From assembly GCA_905478895.1 (NCBI GenBank), contig CAJQKK010000041.1:1-52543 (forward strand): DNA of 52,543 nt, written 5' to 3'. A model generated the notes under the pieces. That model had not been told where the DNA came from, ran no database searches, and saw only the letters and a program-made list of their open reading frames with translations. The stretch comes from an uncultured Flavobacteriales bacterium. Its GTDB lineage: Bacteria > Bacteroidota > Bacteroidia > Flavobacteriales_D > Sanyastnellaceae. The translations under genes and the position numbers were made by a program. Shown piece by piece: positions 34,287-43,047 of the stretch; within the stretch, counting starts at the first letter, position 1, and every line of letters begins with the position of its first letter.

Positions 34287-35209
34287 GCGCTATGAAAATC
34301 GACATACGATCCTTTTTGTTGGCCTGCGTGGTCGTCAGTGCTTCACTTTGCTCTTCGTTATGGGCACAGAGTGAAGTGGATCGGGCGACGGAACTCGGGC
34401 GATCGGGCGACTGGACGGCAGCCAAACAAGCGCTCCGGCCGGTCCTCAATACCCCTGCTTATCAAACGAATGGCCGTGCGTGGTTTGTGATGGGTTTCAT
34501 CCACAAGGAATTGCACAAATCCACAGGTGAATTTGGTTCAGATGCACCGGAGCGCTTGGAGGCGATAACTTGTTTGCAAAGGGCGATGCAATTGGGGATG
34601 AACCCAACGGACCGCGCTGTCGCGGTCGAAGCCATGGACTTCTTGTCGCGCAGCTATTTTCGGGAAGCGATTGGGATGGTGGAAGGATTTACGTGGGGTT
34701 CAACCGATGAGATTCAGGCGCTATATGGTCGATACGAAGCACTGGAAATGAGCCTGAATCCCACCAAGGATTTGGCGCCTCAACGGTCTGATCTAAGCCG
34801 TTATTTGGGCCAGGCGCATGCCATGCTTTTGGAGTCAGAATCGCCGAGATCCTCAGCAGAATTGAAGGCAATCTTCGAGGCCGCGATTGGTCATTACGGC
34901 GACGCTTTGAAAGGCAATCCGAATGATTATGCCGCACAATACAACCTTGCCATTACCCTCTACAACGAAGGGGTGCGCAAATTGAAGCGCATCAATCATG
35001 AAACGTCCATGTTTGAGCTGATGGAAATCCAGGACGGATGCATCGATTTATTCGAACGAGCGTTGAGCCCAATGCAAGCCGCTCATGCGCAGCAGCCCAA
35101 TCGATTGGAAACGCTGAAAGGCTTGATGACATTGCATTATGCCCTGTCTCAGAAAACGGCATCCGATGCGTACCGAGCTCAAATCGAGCAGATTTTAGGG
35201 AATCGCTGA
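34283..35209 (+). CDS. Exported TPR-like helical protein
   Basis: This 308-residue protein has a signal peptide (IRSFLLACVVVSASLCSSLWAQ). The mature part is almost entirely helical, with TPR-like helix pairs such as ELGRSGDWTAAKQALRPVL and YGDALKGNPNDYAAQYNLAI; the latter is a good TPR consensus. It probably acts as a periplasmic protein-protein adaptor. The ATG at 34283 overlaps the stop codon of the YfiR-like gene as ATGA, so the two are translationally coupled; ATG 34292 is an alternative. The SpoIIE phosphatase starts 53 bases downstream. The partner is inferred, not seen. Confidence 0.8.
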   Translation: MSAMKIDIRSFLLACVVVSASLCSSLWAQSEVDRATELGRSGDWTAAKQALRPVLNTPAYQTNGRAWFVMGFIHKELHKSTGEFGSDAPERLEAITCLQRAMQLGMNPTDRAVAVEAMDFLSRSYFREAIGMVEGFTWGSTDEIQALYGRYEALEMSLNPTKDLAPQRSDLSRYLGQAHAMLLESESPRSSAELKAIFEAAIGHYGDALKGNPNDYAAQYNLAITLYNEGVRKLKRINHETSMFELMEIQDGCIDLFERALSPMQAAHAQQPNRLETLKGLMTLHYALSQKTASDAYRAQIEQILGNR

Positions 35210-35262
35210 ATCAAACGCTGGCGCCAGAAGGGTTTGCACCGTTCTCGCGTTAACTTGGCCGC

Positions 35263-37083
35263 ATGATTCGCACACAGGGGCCAGGCCGAAAGAGCCAGCA
35301 TATTCCTGGGAAATTTCAATGGGGCATCGGATGGCGCATCTCGGTGGGTTTTGGAATTTTTGGGGTGGCCGTGGGTGCACTTTTCCTTCTCACGCGAAGC
35401 ACACTGGAGGAAAGTCAAAAACTCAGTCAACACATTGATGGTGTCCTGACTCCGAGCATTCAATCCCTGGAAGAACTTGACCGGTCCGTAGGCGAAACGC
35501 GCATCTTGATTCGCCATTGGTTGTCGGTTCAATCGGGTTCCCGCGACCCCGAAAAACGGGACTTACTCGAGCTCATGGACTCAGATGTTCCTGAGCAAGT
35601 GGCTGCGATGCAACCATTGGTTGAATCTTGGAACGCGCCAATGCAGCTGCAGTTTGATTCCCTCCGCCGCGATGTAGAATACCTGTTTTTGGCATATTCA
35701 GAAGTGATTCGTTTGCTGCCGGACTTTCGTGCTTACGATGATCCATTGGCAATGATGGAGGCGGAATATTACGCATTGGATGGCTCCAGTATTCCGCGTT
35801 ACACCGCGAGCATCCGCAAGCGCATGGACACCATGTCGCTGGCCCAGACCGATGCACTCACCGCATCCACGGCACAGATGGATTTATTGAGCAATCGATT
35901 GAAGTTGTATGCGGGCAATGTGGCTTTGGGTATTTTAATCCTTGGTTTTCTGATTGCTTGGGCGGTGACACGATCCATTGTTCGGCCTATTGGTGAATTG
36001 AAACGTGCCTTACTCTACCTCGGTCGAGGCGTACCATTGGCCAATGAAGTGGAACCCACGTCTGACGAAATCGGTGAAATGGCACACGCAGTGAACCGGC
36101 TCGCGGATGGATTGAATCGAACACGTGCGTTTAGCATGCGCGTTGGACAAGGAGAATTTGATGCGGATTACCAGCCCTTGAGTGCGGATGACGCGCTGGG
36201 GCATGCCATCTTGAAAATGCGCGATGACTTGGAGAGCAATGAACAGGAACTGGAAGGAAAGGTGCAAATGCGAACGGCGGAGGTAGAGCAGCAAAAGAAG
36301 CGGGTTGAATCGTTGTATGTAGACCTGAAAGACAGCATCAATTATGCCGAGCGGATTCAAAAAGCCATTTTGCCTTCCGTCGAAGATCGAGCAAAGGTTT
36401 TTGAGGAGACGGCTGTTTTCTACCGCCCTCGTGACGGGGTTTCAGGGGATTTTTATTGGTTCCATACCGTGGGCCGTGTGCGCATGTTTTCGGCCATCGA
36501 TTGCACGGGTCATGGTGTGCCCGGCGCATTCATGAGCCTGATTGGTCACAATGCACTGGAACGGGTTACCAAGGTCTACACCCAGCCAGATCGCGTTCTT
36601 GAGCAATTGAATCGAGCCGCATGTGAATTGCTCCGCCCACAGGGATTTGGAGAAGACGAAGGCATGGCAGCGGTTCAGGACGGCATGGATTTGGCCATGG
36701 CTACCGTGGACCTGGAAAAAATGGAGCTGGAATACAGCGGTGCCAATTGTCCGCTTTACCTCGTGCGCAAGGGAATGCTCCAGGAATTGAAGCCAGACAA
36801 GATGGCCATCGCCTCGTTTGAGCCCGGCACCCGTAGCTTTGAGATGCAAACGGTGCCGTTGGTTTCTGGCGATGTGATCTTCGTCGCGACGGATGGATTT
36901 CCAGATCAATTTGGAGGCCCGAAGGGCAAGAAGTTCATGCGCAAGCGCTTTCGCGAGTTGCTGGTCCGCGTGGCCCCATTGCCGCCCCAAGACATGGAGA
37001 ATGCTTTGGCGGAAGCGTTCAATGAATGGAAAGGTGACGAAGAACAAGTCGACGACGTGCTGGTCGTTGGTGTTCGAATTTGA
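35263..37083 (+). CDS. Membrane HAMP-SpoIIE (PP2C-type) phosphatase
   Basis: This is a 606-residue sensor phosphatase. TM1 lies at about 25-45, a predicted helical periplasmic sensor at 46-213 and TM2 at about 214-236, followed by a HAMP domain (SIVRPIGELKRALLYL), a coiled coil (about 325-365, MRTAEVEQQKKRVESLYVDL) and a SpoIIE domain. Metal-binding acidic residues are kept: Asp396 in SGDFYW, Asp413 in IDCTGHGVPGAF, Asp544 in ATDGFPDQF, and Asp597/Asp598 near the C-terminus, so phosphoserine/threonine phosphatase activity is expected. Targets in such systems are often anti-sigma antagonists, but none is encoded nearby. It forms a probable unit with the YfiR-like and TPR-like genes. Confidence 0.9.
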   Translation: MIRTQGPGRKSQHIPGKFQWGIGWRISVGFGIFGVAVGALFLLTRSTLEESQKLSQHIDGVLTPSIQSLEELDRSVGETRILIRHWLSVQSGSRDPEKRDLLELMDSDVPEQVAAMQPLVESWNAPMQLQFDSLRRDVEYLFLAYSEVIRLLPDFRAYDDPLAMMEAEYYALDGSSIPRYTASIRKRMDTMSLAQTDALTASTAQMDLLSNRLKLYAGNVALGILILGFLIAWAVTRSIVRPIGELKRALLYLGRGVPLANEVEPTSDEIGEMAHAVNRLADGLNRTRAFSMRVGQGEFDADYQPLSADDALGHAILKMRDDLESNEQELEGKVQMRTAEVEQQKKRVESLYVDLKDSINYAERIQKAILPSVEDRAKVFEETAVFYRPRDGVSGDFYWFHTVGRVRMFSAIDCTGHGVPGAFMSLIGHNALERVTKVYTQPDRVLEQLNRAACELLRPQGFGEDEGMAAVQDGMDLAMATVDLEKMELEYSGANCPLYLVRKGMLQELKPDKMAIASFEPGTRSFEMQTVPLVSGDVIFVATDGFPDQFGGPKGKKFMRKRFRELLVRVAPLPPQDMENALAEAFNEWKGDEEQVDDVLVVGVRI

Positions 37084-37100
37084 TCGCCCTTCATTTTATC

Positions 37101-37145
37101 GGGTTCACTTTGCCCCAACCAACAAGCGGAGCTGAAGTGAAAACC
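37101..37145. terminator. Weak candidate terminator between convergent genes
   Basis: GGGTTCACTT (37101-37110) pairs imperfectly with AAGTGAAAACCC (37135-37146 region) across a 24-base loop, between the stop codons of the phosphatase and UspA. The loop is long and the T-tract poor, so the call is tentative. Confidence 0.2.
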
Positions 37146-37158
37146 CTGCAACGCAACC

Positions 37159-37992
37159 TTACTGAGCAAAGACGGACCCTCGGACGACGCGCGTCTCAAT
37201 GGGATTAATGATCAAAACAGGAATCTGGGCTTCATTCGTAATGATTTGCTGCTCATATGTTTGACCCAAAATGCCCATCAGGCTTTTCTCGTGCAAGTTC
37301 ATTATGCTGATCAAGTCGGCTTCTATGGCCGCCGCATGCCGCACGACATCTTTGACGAAAGCGCCGGAACTGTGCTCGGAGATTTTGACCGTGTACTCAA
37401 TGTTGCGTTCACTGAAGTATTCTTTGGCATAGTCAATGTTCCGGTTCAATTGGTTTTTCAAGAATTCATCCGTCTCTGCAGGACTGATGATGTGCACGCG
37501 TCCGCTGAAATACGTGGCCATTTCAGCAACCGTTGACAGCTTTTGCTTGGTGTCTTGGTGCAAGTCGAGGGGAACCACAATATCATCGTACCCGGTTTCT
37601 TTGATCCCCTTTTCCTGGGTGATGATAAAAGGGGTCGAACAATTGGTGACAATTCTCAAGGCGCGCCCTCCGGTAAGGAACTGCATGCCTTTTAAGCCGT
37701 GGGTCCCCATAATGACCAAATTGGCATCCTGTTCAATGGCAACATCGTCGATGTCTTCAAAAATCGACCCGATGCGGATGGCGGTTTTGATGGTGTGTGG
37801 GTATTTCCCATCGAACCGCTCCATCAGAACTTTCACTCGAAGCCGCGCATCCGTCATTTCCTTTTTGGAGGAGATGATGTGCAGCAAGAGGATTTCACTC
37901 TTGAATGCTTTTCCGACGACAAAAGCGTGTTCCAAAGAAATTTCACTCACAGGAGTGAAATCCATGGGGACGAGGATGCGATGTTGAGACAT
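37159..37992 (-). CDS. Tandem universal stress protein (UspA family)
   Basis: This 277-residue cytoplasmic protein has two Usp domains (about 1-143 and 148-270). The first carries the ATP-binding pattern G-x2-G-x9-G in MGTHGLKGMQFLTGGRALR, so nucleotide binding is likely there. The matching region of the second (NLHEKSLMGILGQTYEQQI) lacks the glycine pattern, so the second domain may be structural. ATG 37992 opens with RILVPMDFTPVSEISLEHAF, typical of the family. A consensus promoter box lies 25 bases upstream. It is divergent from the ClC gene. Confidence 0.9.
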   Translation of the reverse strand: MSQHRILVPMDFTPVSEISLEHAFVVGKAFKSEILLLHIISSKKEMTDARLRVKVLMERFDGKYPHTIKTAIRIGSIFEDIDDVAIEQDANLVIMGTHGLKGMQFLTGGRALRIVTNCSTPFIITQEKGIKETGYDDIVVPLDLHQDTKQKLSTVAEMATYFSGRVHIISPAETDEFLKNQLNRNIDYAKEYFSERNIEYTVKISEHSSGAFVKDVVRHAAAIEADLISIMNLHEKSLMGILGQTYEQQIITNEAQIPVLIINPIETRVVRGSVFAQ

Positions 37993-38016
37993 GGTGATTG
38001 TTAATCAATTTCCAGG

Positions 38017-38024
38017 CAAAGTTA
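38017..38024 (-). promoter_or_regulatory. Probable uspA promoter -7 box
   Basis: On the minus strand this reads TAACTTTG, an exact match to the Bacteroidota TAnnTTTG consensus, 24 bases before the UspA ATG. No convincing -33 TTTG at normal spacing was found. Confidence 0.5.
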
Positions 38025-38058
38025 CGAGCAAAGGGATGATTCCGACGAAATTTGTCGC

Positions 38059-39840
38059 ATGCGGAGGCAATGGTTTTTAAAAATGTTTGCGGTTGGTTTT
38101 AACCGATGGAAAGAGTCGGATCAGTCCATGATGGGCTGGGCGGTGTTGACGGGTTGTGCAGCGGGTTTGCTTGCGGTATTGTTGAAACGAACGGTTGGTG
38201 CGATGCACTTCGCTATGAACGGGATTGCCGGGTTTCTTGACGCGCCATGGTGGCTGGGAATTGGGCCACTCATGGGACTTCTCTCCACCCGGTGGGTCGT
38301 GCGCAAGTGGCTGCGAGGCGACCATCCGGGTCCAGGAGTTCCGAGCATTTTGCATGCATTGTCGCAGCGGCACGGACGCATCAAGCGAATGTGGATGTTT
38401 GCGCCATTGATCACGAGTTCACTTTCAGTGGGTTTGGGAGGGTCCGGAGGGTTGGAGGGGCCATCGTTGCAATCTGCGGCAGCCATTGGATCAGAGATTG
38501 GCAGGCAGACCAAAAGGGCCTTCAATCGGCGTATGCTGTTGATTGGTTGTGCTGCTTCTGCCTCATTGGCCGCGTTGTTCAAAGCCCCGGTGGCAGCCAT
38601 TATTTTCGCTGTTGAGGTGATCATGATTGATTTGACAGCGGCCAGTTTGGTGCCTTTGCTCATGGCATCGTTGGCAGGTTTGATCACCGCCAGCTTGTTT
38701 CAGGGACAAAATGATATTTTGACCATTTCGAATTTGGCTGATTTTGAATTGAAGACGCTTCCTTGGTACCTGCTGCTCGGCGCTGCATGTGGCGTTGGTT
38801 CCGTGTTTTTCTCAAGGCTTTATTTGGGTGCGAGTCACGCCGTGACCCTTTTGCCCTCGCACCGACTGCGCATATGGATCGCTGGAATTGGCATTGGAGC
38901 TGCGCTCTTGCTTTTCCCTTCGCTCTATGGCGAGGGCTATCAAATTGTGAATGCGCTGTTCGAAGGAAAGGTTGAAATGCTGGCTTCTGGGATTCAACTC
39001 CAAAGTTTGGAATTGAATGGATGGATGCTCATCGGATTCTTGATGTTGGCGTGGGTGCTCAAGCCAATTCTGACGGGTATGACTTTGGGAGCTGGCGGTG
39101 TGGCAGGGGTTTTCGCTCCGGCTATTTTTTGCGGCGCGCTGCTCGGCCATCAATTCGCCATCGTAACGGAATGGATCAGCAGTTCTTGGGCGTTGCCTAT
39201 GGGCCATGCGGTTTTGGCGGGTCTTGCGGGGATGTTGGCGGGAGTTCTGCATGCGCCATTGACAGCCATTTTGCTGACCGCAGAAGTGAGCGGGGGCTAT
39301 GCCTTGTTCGTGCCGGTCATGTTGACCTCTGCCATTAGTTTTCGAATTTCCAAAAGCTGGATGAAGCATACGGTCTACACGCGGGAGCTTGCTGAGCGGG
39401 GCGAATTGCTGACGCACGACAAAGACCAATCCATTTTGACATTGATGAACCTGATGGACCAGGTAGAAAGTGACCACGAAGTCGTGAATCCGCATTGGAC
39501 GCTAGGCCAGCTCATTCCCATCATTGAACGCAGCCGTCATGAGGTTTTTCCGGTATTGGATCGGAATGGTCAATTGCTTGGATTGATTGAATTGCAGGAG
39601 ATTCGTGAGGTGATGTTTGACCGTGAATTGTATGACAGCATGCATGTCCACGACATGATGAATATTCCAATGGCGACCATTGATGTCACCATGCGAATGG
39701 ATGAAGTCATGGCGATTTTTGAACGCTCAGGGGCCTGGCGTTTGCCGGTTTTGGCGGACACCCAATTCAAGGGCTTTGTATCGCAGACGAATTTGCTGTC
39801 GAACTACCGAAATTGGCTCAAAGCCTCGAGCATCGAGTGA
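38059..39840 (+). CDS. ClC-family anion channel/transporter with C-terminal CBS pair
   Basis: This 593-residue inner-membrane protein has the ClC fold (about 25-445) and two CBS domains (about 468-590). Filter motifs: GPGVP at 91-95, GLEGP at 131-135 with gating Glu133, GVFAP at 350-354, and Tyr414 in SGGYALFVP. Pro92 replaces the Ser that favours chloride in E. coli ClC; a Pro at this site favours nitrate in plant ClC-a. The internal proton glutamate position (E. coli Glu203) is Val187, after Glu186, as in ClC channels. So transport may be uncoupled or differently coupled. The CBS pair suggests nucleotide control. Start: ATG 38059; ATG 38083 is an alternative. Confidence 0.92.
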   Translation: MRRQWFLKMFAVGFNRWKESDQSMMGWAVLTGCAAGLLAVLLKRTVGAMHFAMNGIAGFLDAPWWLGIGPLMGLLSTRWVVRKWLRGDHPGPGVPSILHALSQRHGRIKRMWMFAPLITSSLSVGLGGSGGLEGPSLQSAAAIGSEIGRQTKRAFNRRMLLIGCAASASLAALFKAPVAAIIFAVEVIMIDLTAASLVPLLMASLAGLITASLFQGQNDILTISNLADFELKTLPWYLLLGAACGVGSVFFSRLYLGASHAVTLLPSHRLRIWIAGIGIGAALLLFPSLYGEGYQIVNALFEGKVEMLASGIQLQSLELNGWMLIGFLMLAWVLKPILTGMTLGAGGVAGVFAPAIFCGALLGHQFAIVTEWISSSWALPMGHAVLAGLAGMLAGVLHAPLTAILLTAEVSGGYALFVPVMLTSAISFRISKSWMKHTVYTRELAERGELLTHDKDQSILTLMNLMDQVESDHEVVNPHWTLGQLIPIIERSRHEVFPVLDRNGQLLGLIELQEIREVMFDRELYDSMHVHDMMNIPMATIDVTMRMDEVMAIFERSGAWRLPVLADTQFKGFVSQTNLLSNYRNWLKASSIE

Positions 39841-39842
39841 AG

Positions 39843-40622
39843 TCAATTCGCCAAAAAGTCCAAGGTGACTTCCCGGAACTCTTCCGGGTGTGAGGCATGC
39901 AGCCAATGGCCGGCTTCCTCAATGCAGTGAATGTCCAATTGCATGCAGGCTCGGTCGAAAGTCTCCAGCGCCTCCTGATTGACATAGTCAGATTTCCCAC
40001 CATAGATGACCAAGGTGGGGAGGGTGTTCAGCTCCAGTGGGACGGCGCCGACAACAGCGCCTAATGCCTTTTCAAGCACGGCGATGTTGGGCCGCCATTG
40101 AAACCCTCCCGCTTTCAATCGCCGGGCATTTTTCATCAAAAAAGACACCACACCCGGATCGTTCAGTTGCTCGAGCAAGTGGTGCTGAATCTTGCTTCGA
40201 TCGGAGTGGCCGGCAATGGGCGCGGATTGGATGGCGTCGAAAATCGATTGGTGATGCGGTGAATACGCGTGAGAAGCGATATCTGCTATAATGAGTTTCT
40301 CGACGCGATCTGGGAAGGCGTCCGCAAAGGCAAGAGCGGTTTTTCCGCCCATGCTGTGGCCCATGATCGAGGCTTTTTGGAGGTTGTTTTCTGTGCAATA
40401 GCGCTCCAAGTCCCGCGCCATGGACACATAAGTGTGTTCTTCATGGTGGGCGCTGCGGCCGTGATTGCGCTGGTCGATGAGGTGCACGCAATGGGTTTCG
40501 GCGTAGGCACGTCCCAGGGTTTGCCAGTTATCGGATGTTCCCAAGAGGCCATGAAGGATGACCAGATGAGGGCGGTCTGACGTTCCCAGAACACGCGCGT
40601 GCAAGGCAATGGTATCGTTCAT
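39843..40622 (-). CDS. Alpha/beta-hydrolase (YbfF-like esterase)
   Basis: This 259-residue cytoplasmic hydrolase has an oxyanion-hole motif in [13 protein letters not shown] and the nucleophile elbow GHSMGG with Ser90. The C-terminal [13 protein letters not shown] supplies the catalytic His. [12 protein letters not shown] is a hallmark of the YbfF group of acyl-CoA/short-ester hydrolases. The physiological substrate is unknown. Its ATG overlaps the pdxJ stop codon by four bases, showing translational coupling with vitamin B6 synthesis, though a functional link is not established. It converges on the ClC gene with two bases between them. Confidence 0.9.
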   Translation of the reverse strand: MNDTIALHARVLGTSDRPHLVILHGLLGTSDNWQTLGRAYAETHCVHLIDQRNHGRSAHHEEHTYVSMARDLERYCTENNLQKASIMGHSMGGKTALAFADAFPDRVEKLIIADIASHAYSPHHQSIFDAIQSAPIAGHSDRSKIQHHLLEQLNDPGVVSFLMKNARRLKAGGFQWRPNIAVLEKALGAVVGAVPLELNTLPTLVIYGGKSDYVNQEALETFDRACMQLDIHCIEEAGHWLHASHPEEFREVTLDFLAN

Positions 40623-41353
40623 TCTTCCGAAAAAGCAGAAAATTGCAAACGCGCGAGGTAGTGCTTGACGGTTGTTTCAAGTCCGAGGTACAGGGCATCT
40701 GAAATCAAAGCGTGACCAATGCTTACCTCAGCTAAGTAGGGCACGTTTTTGGCAAAATGTTCGAGGTTTTGGAGGTCCAAGTCATGTCCGGCATTTACGC
40801 CCAGCCCACAACTGTGGGCGAAAGCAGCCCCCCGGGCAAATGGAATGACAGCATCCGCATCGCCGCGGGCGAACCCTACCGCATACGGCTCCGTGTACAA
40901 TTCAATGCGATTGGCGCCAATGTCAGCGGCAGCTTCGATTTGAGATTCATCGGTCGAAGTAAAAAGACTGACACGAATCCCCGCTTCTTGCAATTCCTCG
41001 GTGGCACTCTTGAGGAGATTGGATTCGGCTAAAACATTCCATCCCGCATTCGAAGTGAGCACATTGGGGCCATCGGGCACAAGGGTCACTTGTTCGGGTT
41101 TGACCGCCAAAACGAGCTGTAAAAACCCCTCAGAGGGGTAGCCTTCAATGTTGAATTCCGTGCGGACAGCGGCCTTCAAATCCCGTACGTCAGCGTATCG
41201 AATGTGTCTTTCGTCGGGGCGCGGATGAACTGTAATCCCCTGAGCACCAAAGGATTGAATTCTTTTTGCGGCCTCGACAACATTCGGCGCATTGCCGCCG
41301 CGAGCGTTGCGCAGCGTAGCAATTTTATTGACGTTGACGCTGAGTCGTGTCAT
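40619..41353 (-). CDS. pdxJ: Pyridoxine 5'-phosphate synthase
   Basis: PdxJ condenses 3-amino-2-oxopropyl phosphate with deoxyxylulose 5-phosphate to give pyridoxine phosphate. The 244-residue TIM-barrel protein starts [20 protein letters not shown] and shows [43 protein letters not shown] and [12 protein letters not shown], all typical. The start at 41353 is set by the family N-terminus. Its deoxyxylulose 5-phosphate substrate is the Dxs product encoded at 7.8-9.7 kb. It is divergent from the CBS protein gene over 48 bases and coupled to the downstream esterase gene. Confidence 0.96.
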   Translation of the reverse strand: MTRLSVNVNKIATLRNARGGNAPNVVEAAKRIQSFGAQGITVHPRPDERHIRYADVRDLKAAVRTEFNIEGYPSEGFLQLVLAVKPEQVTLVPDGPNVLTSNAGWNVLAESNLLKSATEELQEAGIRVSLFTSTDESQIEAAADIGANRIELYTEPYAVGFARGDADAVIPFARGAAFAHSCGLGVNAGHDLDLQNLEHFAKNVPYLAEVSIGHALISDALYLGLETTVKHYLARLQFSAFSEE

Positions 41354-41401
41354 TCGTACCTTTAGGTTCCAACACCTCCGGTGCATTCCATCGGTGGATA
41401 G

Positions 41402-42067
41402 ATGCAAAATTACACCATGTATGCAGAGCGCATAATGAATTTAAATCTTCCATTTGTGCGGCCCGAAGACTCGGCTGCGCAAGTGCTGGGATTGATGGAC
41501 GAATACAAGGTCCGTCACCTTCCTCTGGTCAACGGGGAAGAATTTCAAGGCCTCGTTTATGAAGAAGATTTGATGGAAATCGATAGCGAGACGCCGATGG
41601 CAACGCTTCATGCCCGTCCGGTGTCAGTGTCTCCGCAATGCCATTTGTACGATTTGGTTGCGCAGTGGGTCAATGCCGAGGTGGATGCGATGCCGGTGAT
41701 CGATCAGGGAAAATACGTTGGAACCGTTGACGCTCCATCGATTCTTCGGTTCTTGGCCGAGCAGACCCATTGGGCGGAAAGAGGGGCTGTCATCGTGTTG
41801 GAAGTCGCCGAGCGTGACTTGGCGATTTCTGAGATTGCCCGCCTAGTGGAAGGGAATGGCACAAAAATCATTGCGTGCACTACCTCGCAAGCAAGTGATT
41901 CCAGCAATGTTGTTGTTACCCTCAAGCTGCATTCGGAAGATGTGCAGCCAGTAATCGCGACATTCCAGCGTCATGCCTACACGATACAAACCTTTTTGCA
42001 CGCTCCAAAAGCGGAGGAGGAAATGCGGGAACGTTACGATGCATTTATGCGTTTTTTGAAACAATAA
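41402..42067 (+). CDS. CBS-pair plus ACT-like regulatory protein (AcuB-like)
   Basis: This 221-residue cytoplasmic protein has two CBS motifs (about 10-60 with [20 protein letters not shown], and 70-125 with [16 protein letters not shown]), then an ACT-like region at about 135-210 ([20 protein letters not shown]). This order is that of AcuB-type proteins, which sense adenine nucleotides. No enzyme domain is present. The start could be 41402, 41417 or 41435. It lies three bases before nadK, and the pdxJ-CBS-nadK order is a recurrent Bacteroidota arrangement, so a role in sensing nucleotide or NADP state is plausible but inferred. Confidence 0.85.
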   Translation: MQNYTMYAERIMNLNLPFVRPEDSAAQVLGLMDEYKVRHLPLVNGEEFQGLVYEEDLMEIDSETPMATLHARPVSVSPQCHLYDLVAQWVNAEVDAMPVIDQGKYVGTVDAPSILRFLAEQTHWAERGAVIVLEVAERDLAISEIARLVEGNGTKIIACTTSQASDSSNVVVTLKLHSEDVQPVIATFQRHAYTIQTFLHAPKAEEEMRERYDAFMRFLKQ

Positions 42068-42070
42068 GTC

Positions 42071-42949
42071 ATGAAAATCGCAGTCCACGGTAAGGCTTTT
42101 TCTCCGGATTATGATGATGCGGTTAAGCAAATTCTGAAGCGAATCAAGTCGATTGACGATGCGCCAATTTTGGAATTTCATTTCAAGCGTTTTTTGGAAG
42201 AACGCATGTCGTTGACAAGTGATTGGGAATCTTTCGATGAGGCACATCAGGTGGAAGCAGTTGATTTGCTCATTGCCATTGGAGGCGATGGTACGGTGCT
42301 GGAAGCGGCCACGCTTGTTCGCAATACAGAAATCCCAGTGCTCGGCGTCAATACGGGTCGCCTGGGCTTCTTGAGCAATGTCCGGATTGATGAAATTGAT
42401 TTGGCCATGGATGCCGTTGCGGCGGGCAAGGTTTGGTATGAAAAGCGGTTGCTGCTTCAAGTAGAAGTGGACGGCATGGATTTTGGCGGATTCCCATGTG
42501 CATTGAATGAAGTTGCGATCATGAAACGGGATACCTCGAGCATGGTGGCAGTGGAGGTGGAGCGAGATGATGTTTTTGTCAATAATTATTGGGCCGATGG
42601 CCTCATTGTGTCGACGCCCACGGGGTCAACGGCGTATTCGCTTAGTGCAGGCGGTCCCATCGTCATGCCCGGTGCGGAGATCCTTTGCATCAATCCCGTT
42701 GCACCGCATAACCTCAACAATAGGCCCCTTGTCATCCCGGCTGATGGCGAATTGCAACTCACGGCGGAAGGGAGGGAAAATCAATTTTTACTCAGTTTGG
42801 ATTCGCGTATGTTCATCCTCGATGGTGGCCGAAAAGTGCGCGTGAGGCCGGCACCATTCCGATTCGTTTTGATGAATTTGGAGCATCAGGAATTTTTCAG
42901 CACAGTTCGCGCCAAGATGCACTGGGGCATTGATCCACGTGACCGCTGA
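42071..42949 (+). CDS. nadK: NAD kinase
   Basis: NadK phosphorylates NAD to NADP with ATP or polyphosphate. The 292-residue protein contains the catalytic GGDGT motif (71-75, Asp73) in LIAIGGDGTVLEAATLV, NTGRLGFLSN, and the second conserved region ADGLIVSTPTGSTAYSLSAG, which binds NAD. Length is typical. It starts three bases after the CBS gene stop codon and is thus likely co-transcribed; a new promoter before the DUF6089 gene lies after its end. Confidence 0.96.
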   Translation: MKIAVHGKAFSPDYDDAVKQILKRIKSIDDAPILEFHFKRFLEERMSLTSDWESFDEAHQVEAVDLLIAIGGDGTVLEAATLVRNTEIPVLGVNTGRLGFLSNVRIDEIDLAMDAVAAGKVWYEKRLLLQVEVDGMDFGGFPCALNEVAIMKRDTSSMVAVEVERDDVFVNNYWADGLIVSTPTGSTAYSLSAGGPIVMPGAEILCINPVAPHNLNNRPLVIPADGELQLTAEGRENQFLLSLDSRMFILDGGRKVRVRPAPFRFVLMNLEHQEFFSTVRAKMHWGIDPRDR

Positions 42950-42991
42950 CTTTCGTGAATAACATCCCTTCTTTGTTGGCCGTTTTTTGCA

Positions 42992-43020
42992 TTTGATTCA
43001 GGCAATTCAGCGTATTTTCG
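42992..43020 (+). promoter_or_regulatory. Probable promoter of the DUF6089-uppS-bamA-ompH unit
   Basis: TTTG (42992-42995) is followed after 17 bases by TATTTTCG (43013-43020), one mismatch from TAnnTTTG. It lies in the 98-base gap between nadK and the DUF6089 gene and 27 bases before the ATG at 43048, the right place to start the envelope operon. Confidence 0.5.
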
Positions 43021-43047
43021 TGCGTTAAGATTCACTCGAGCTTGATC

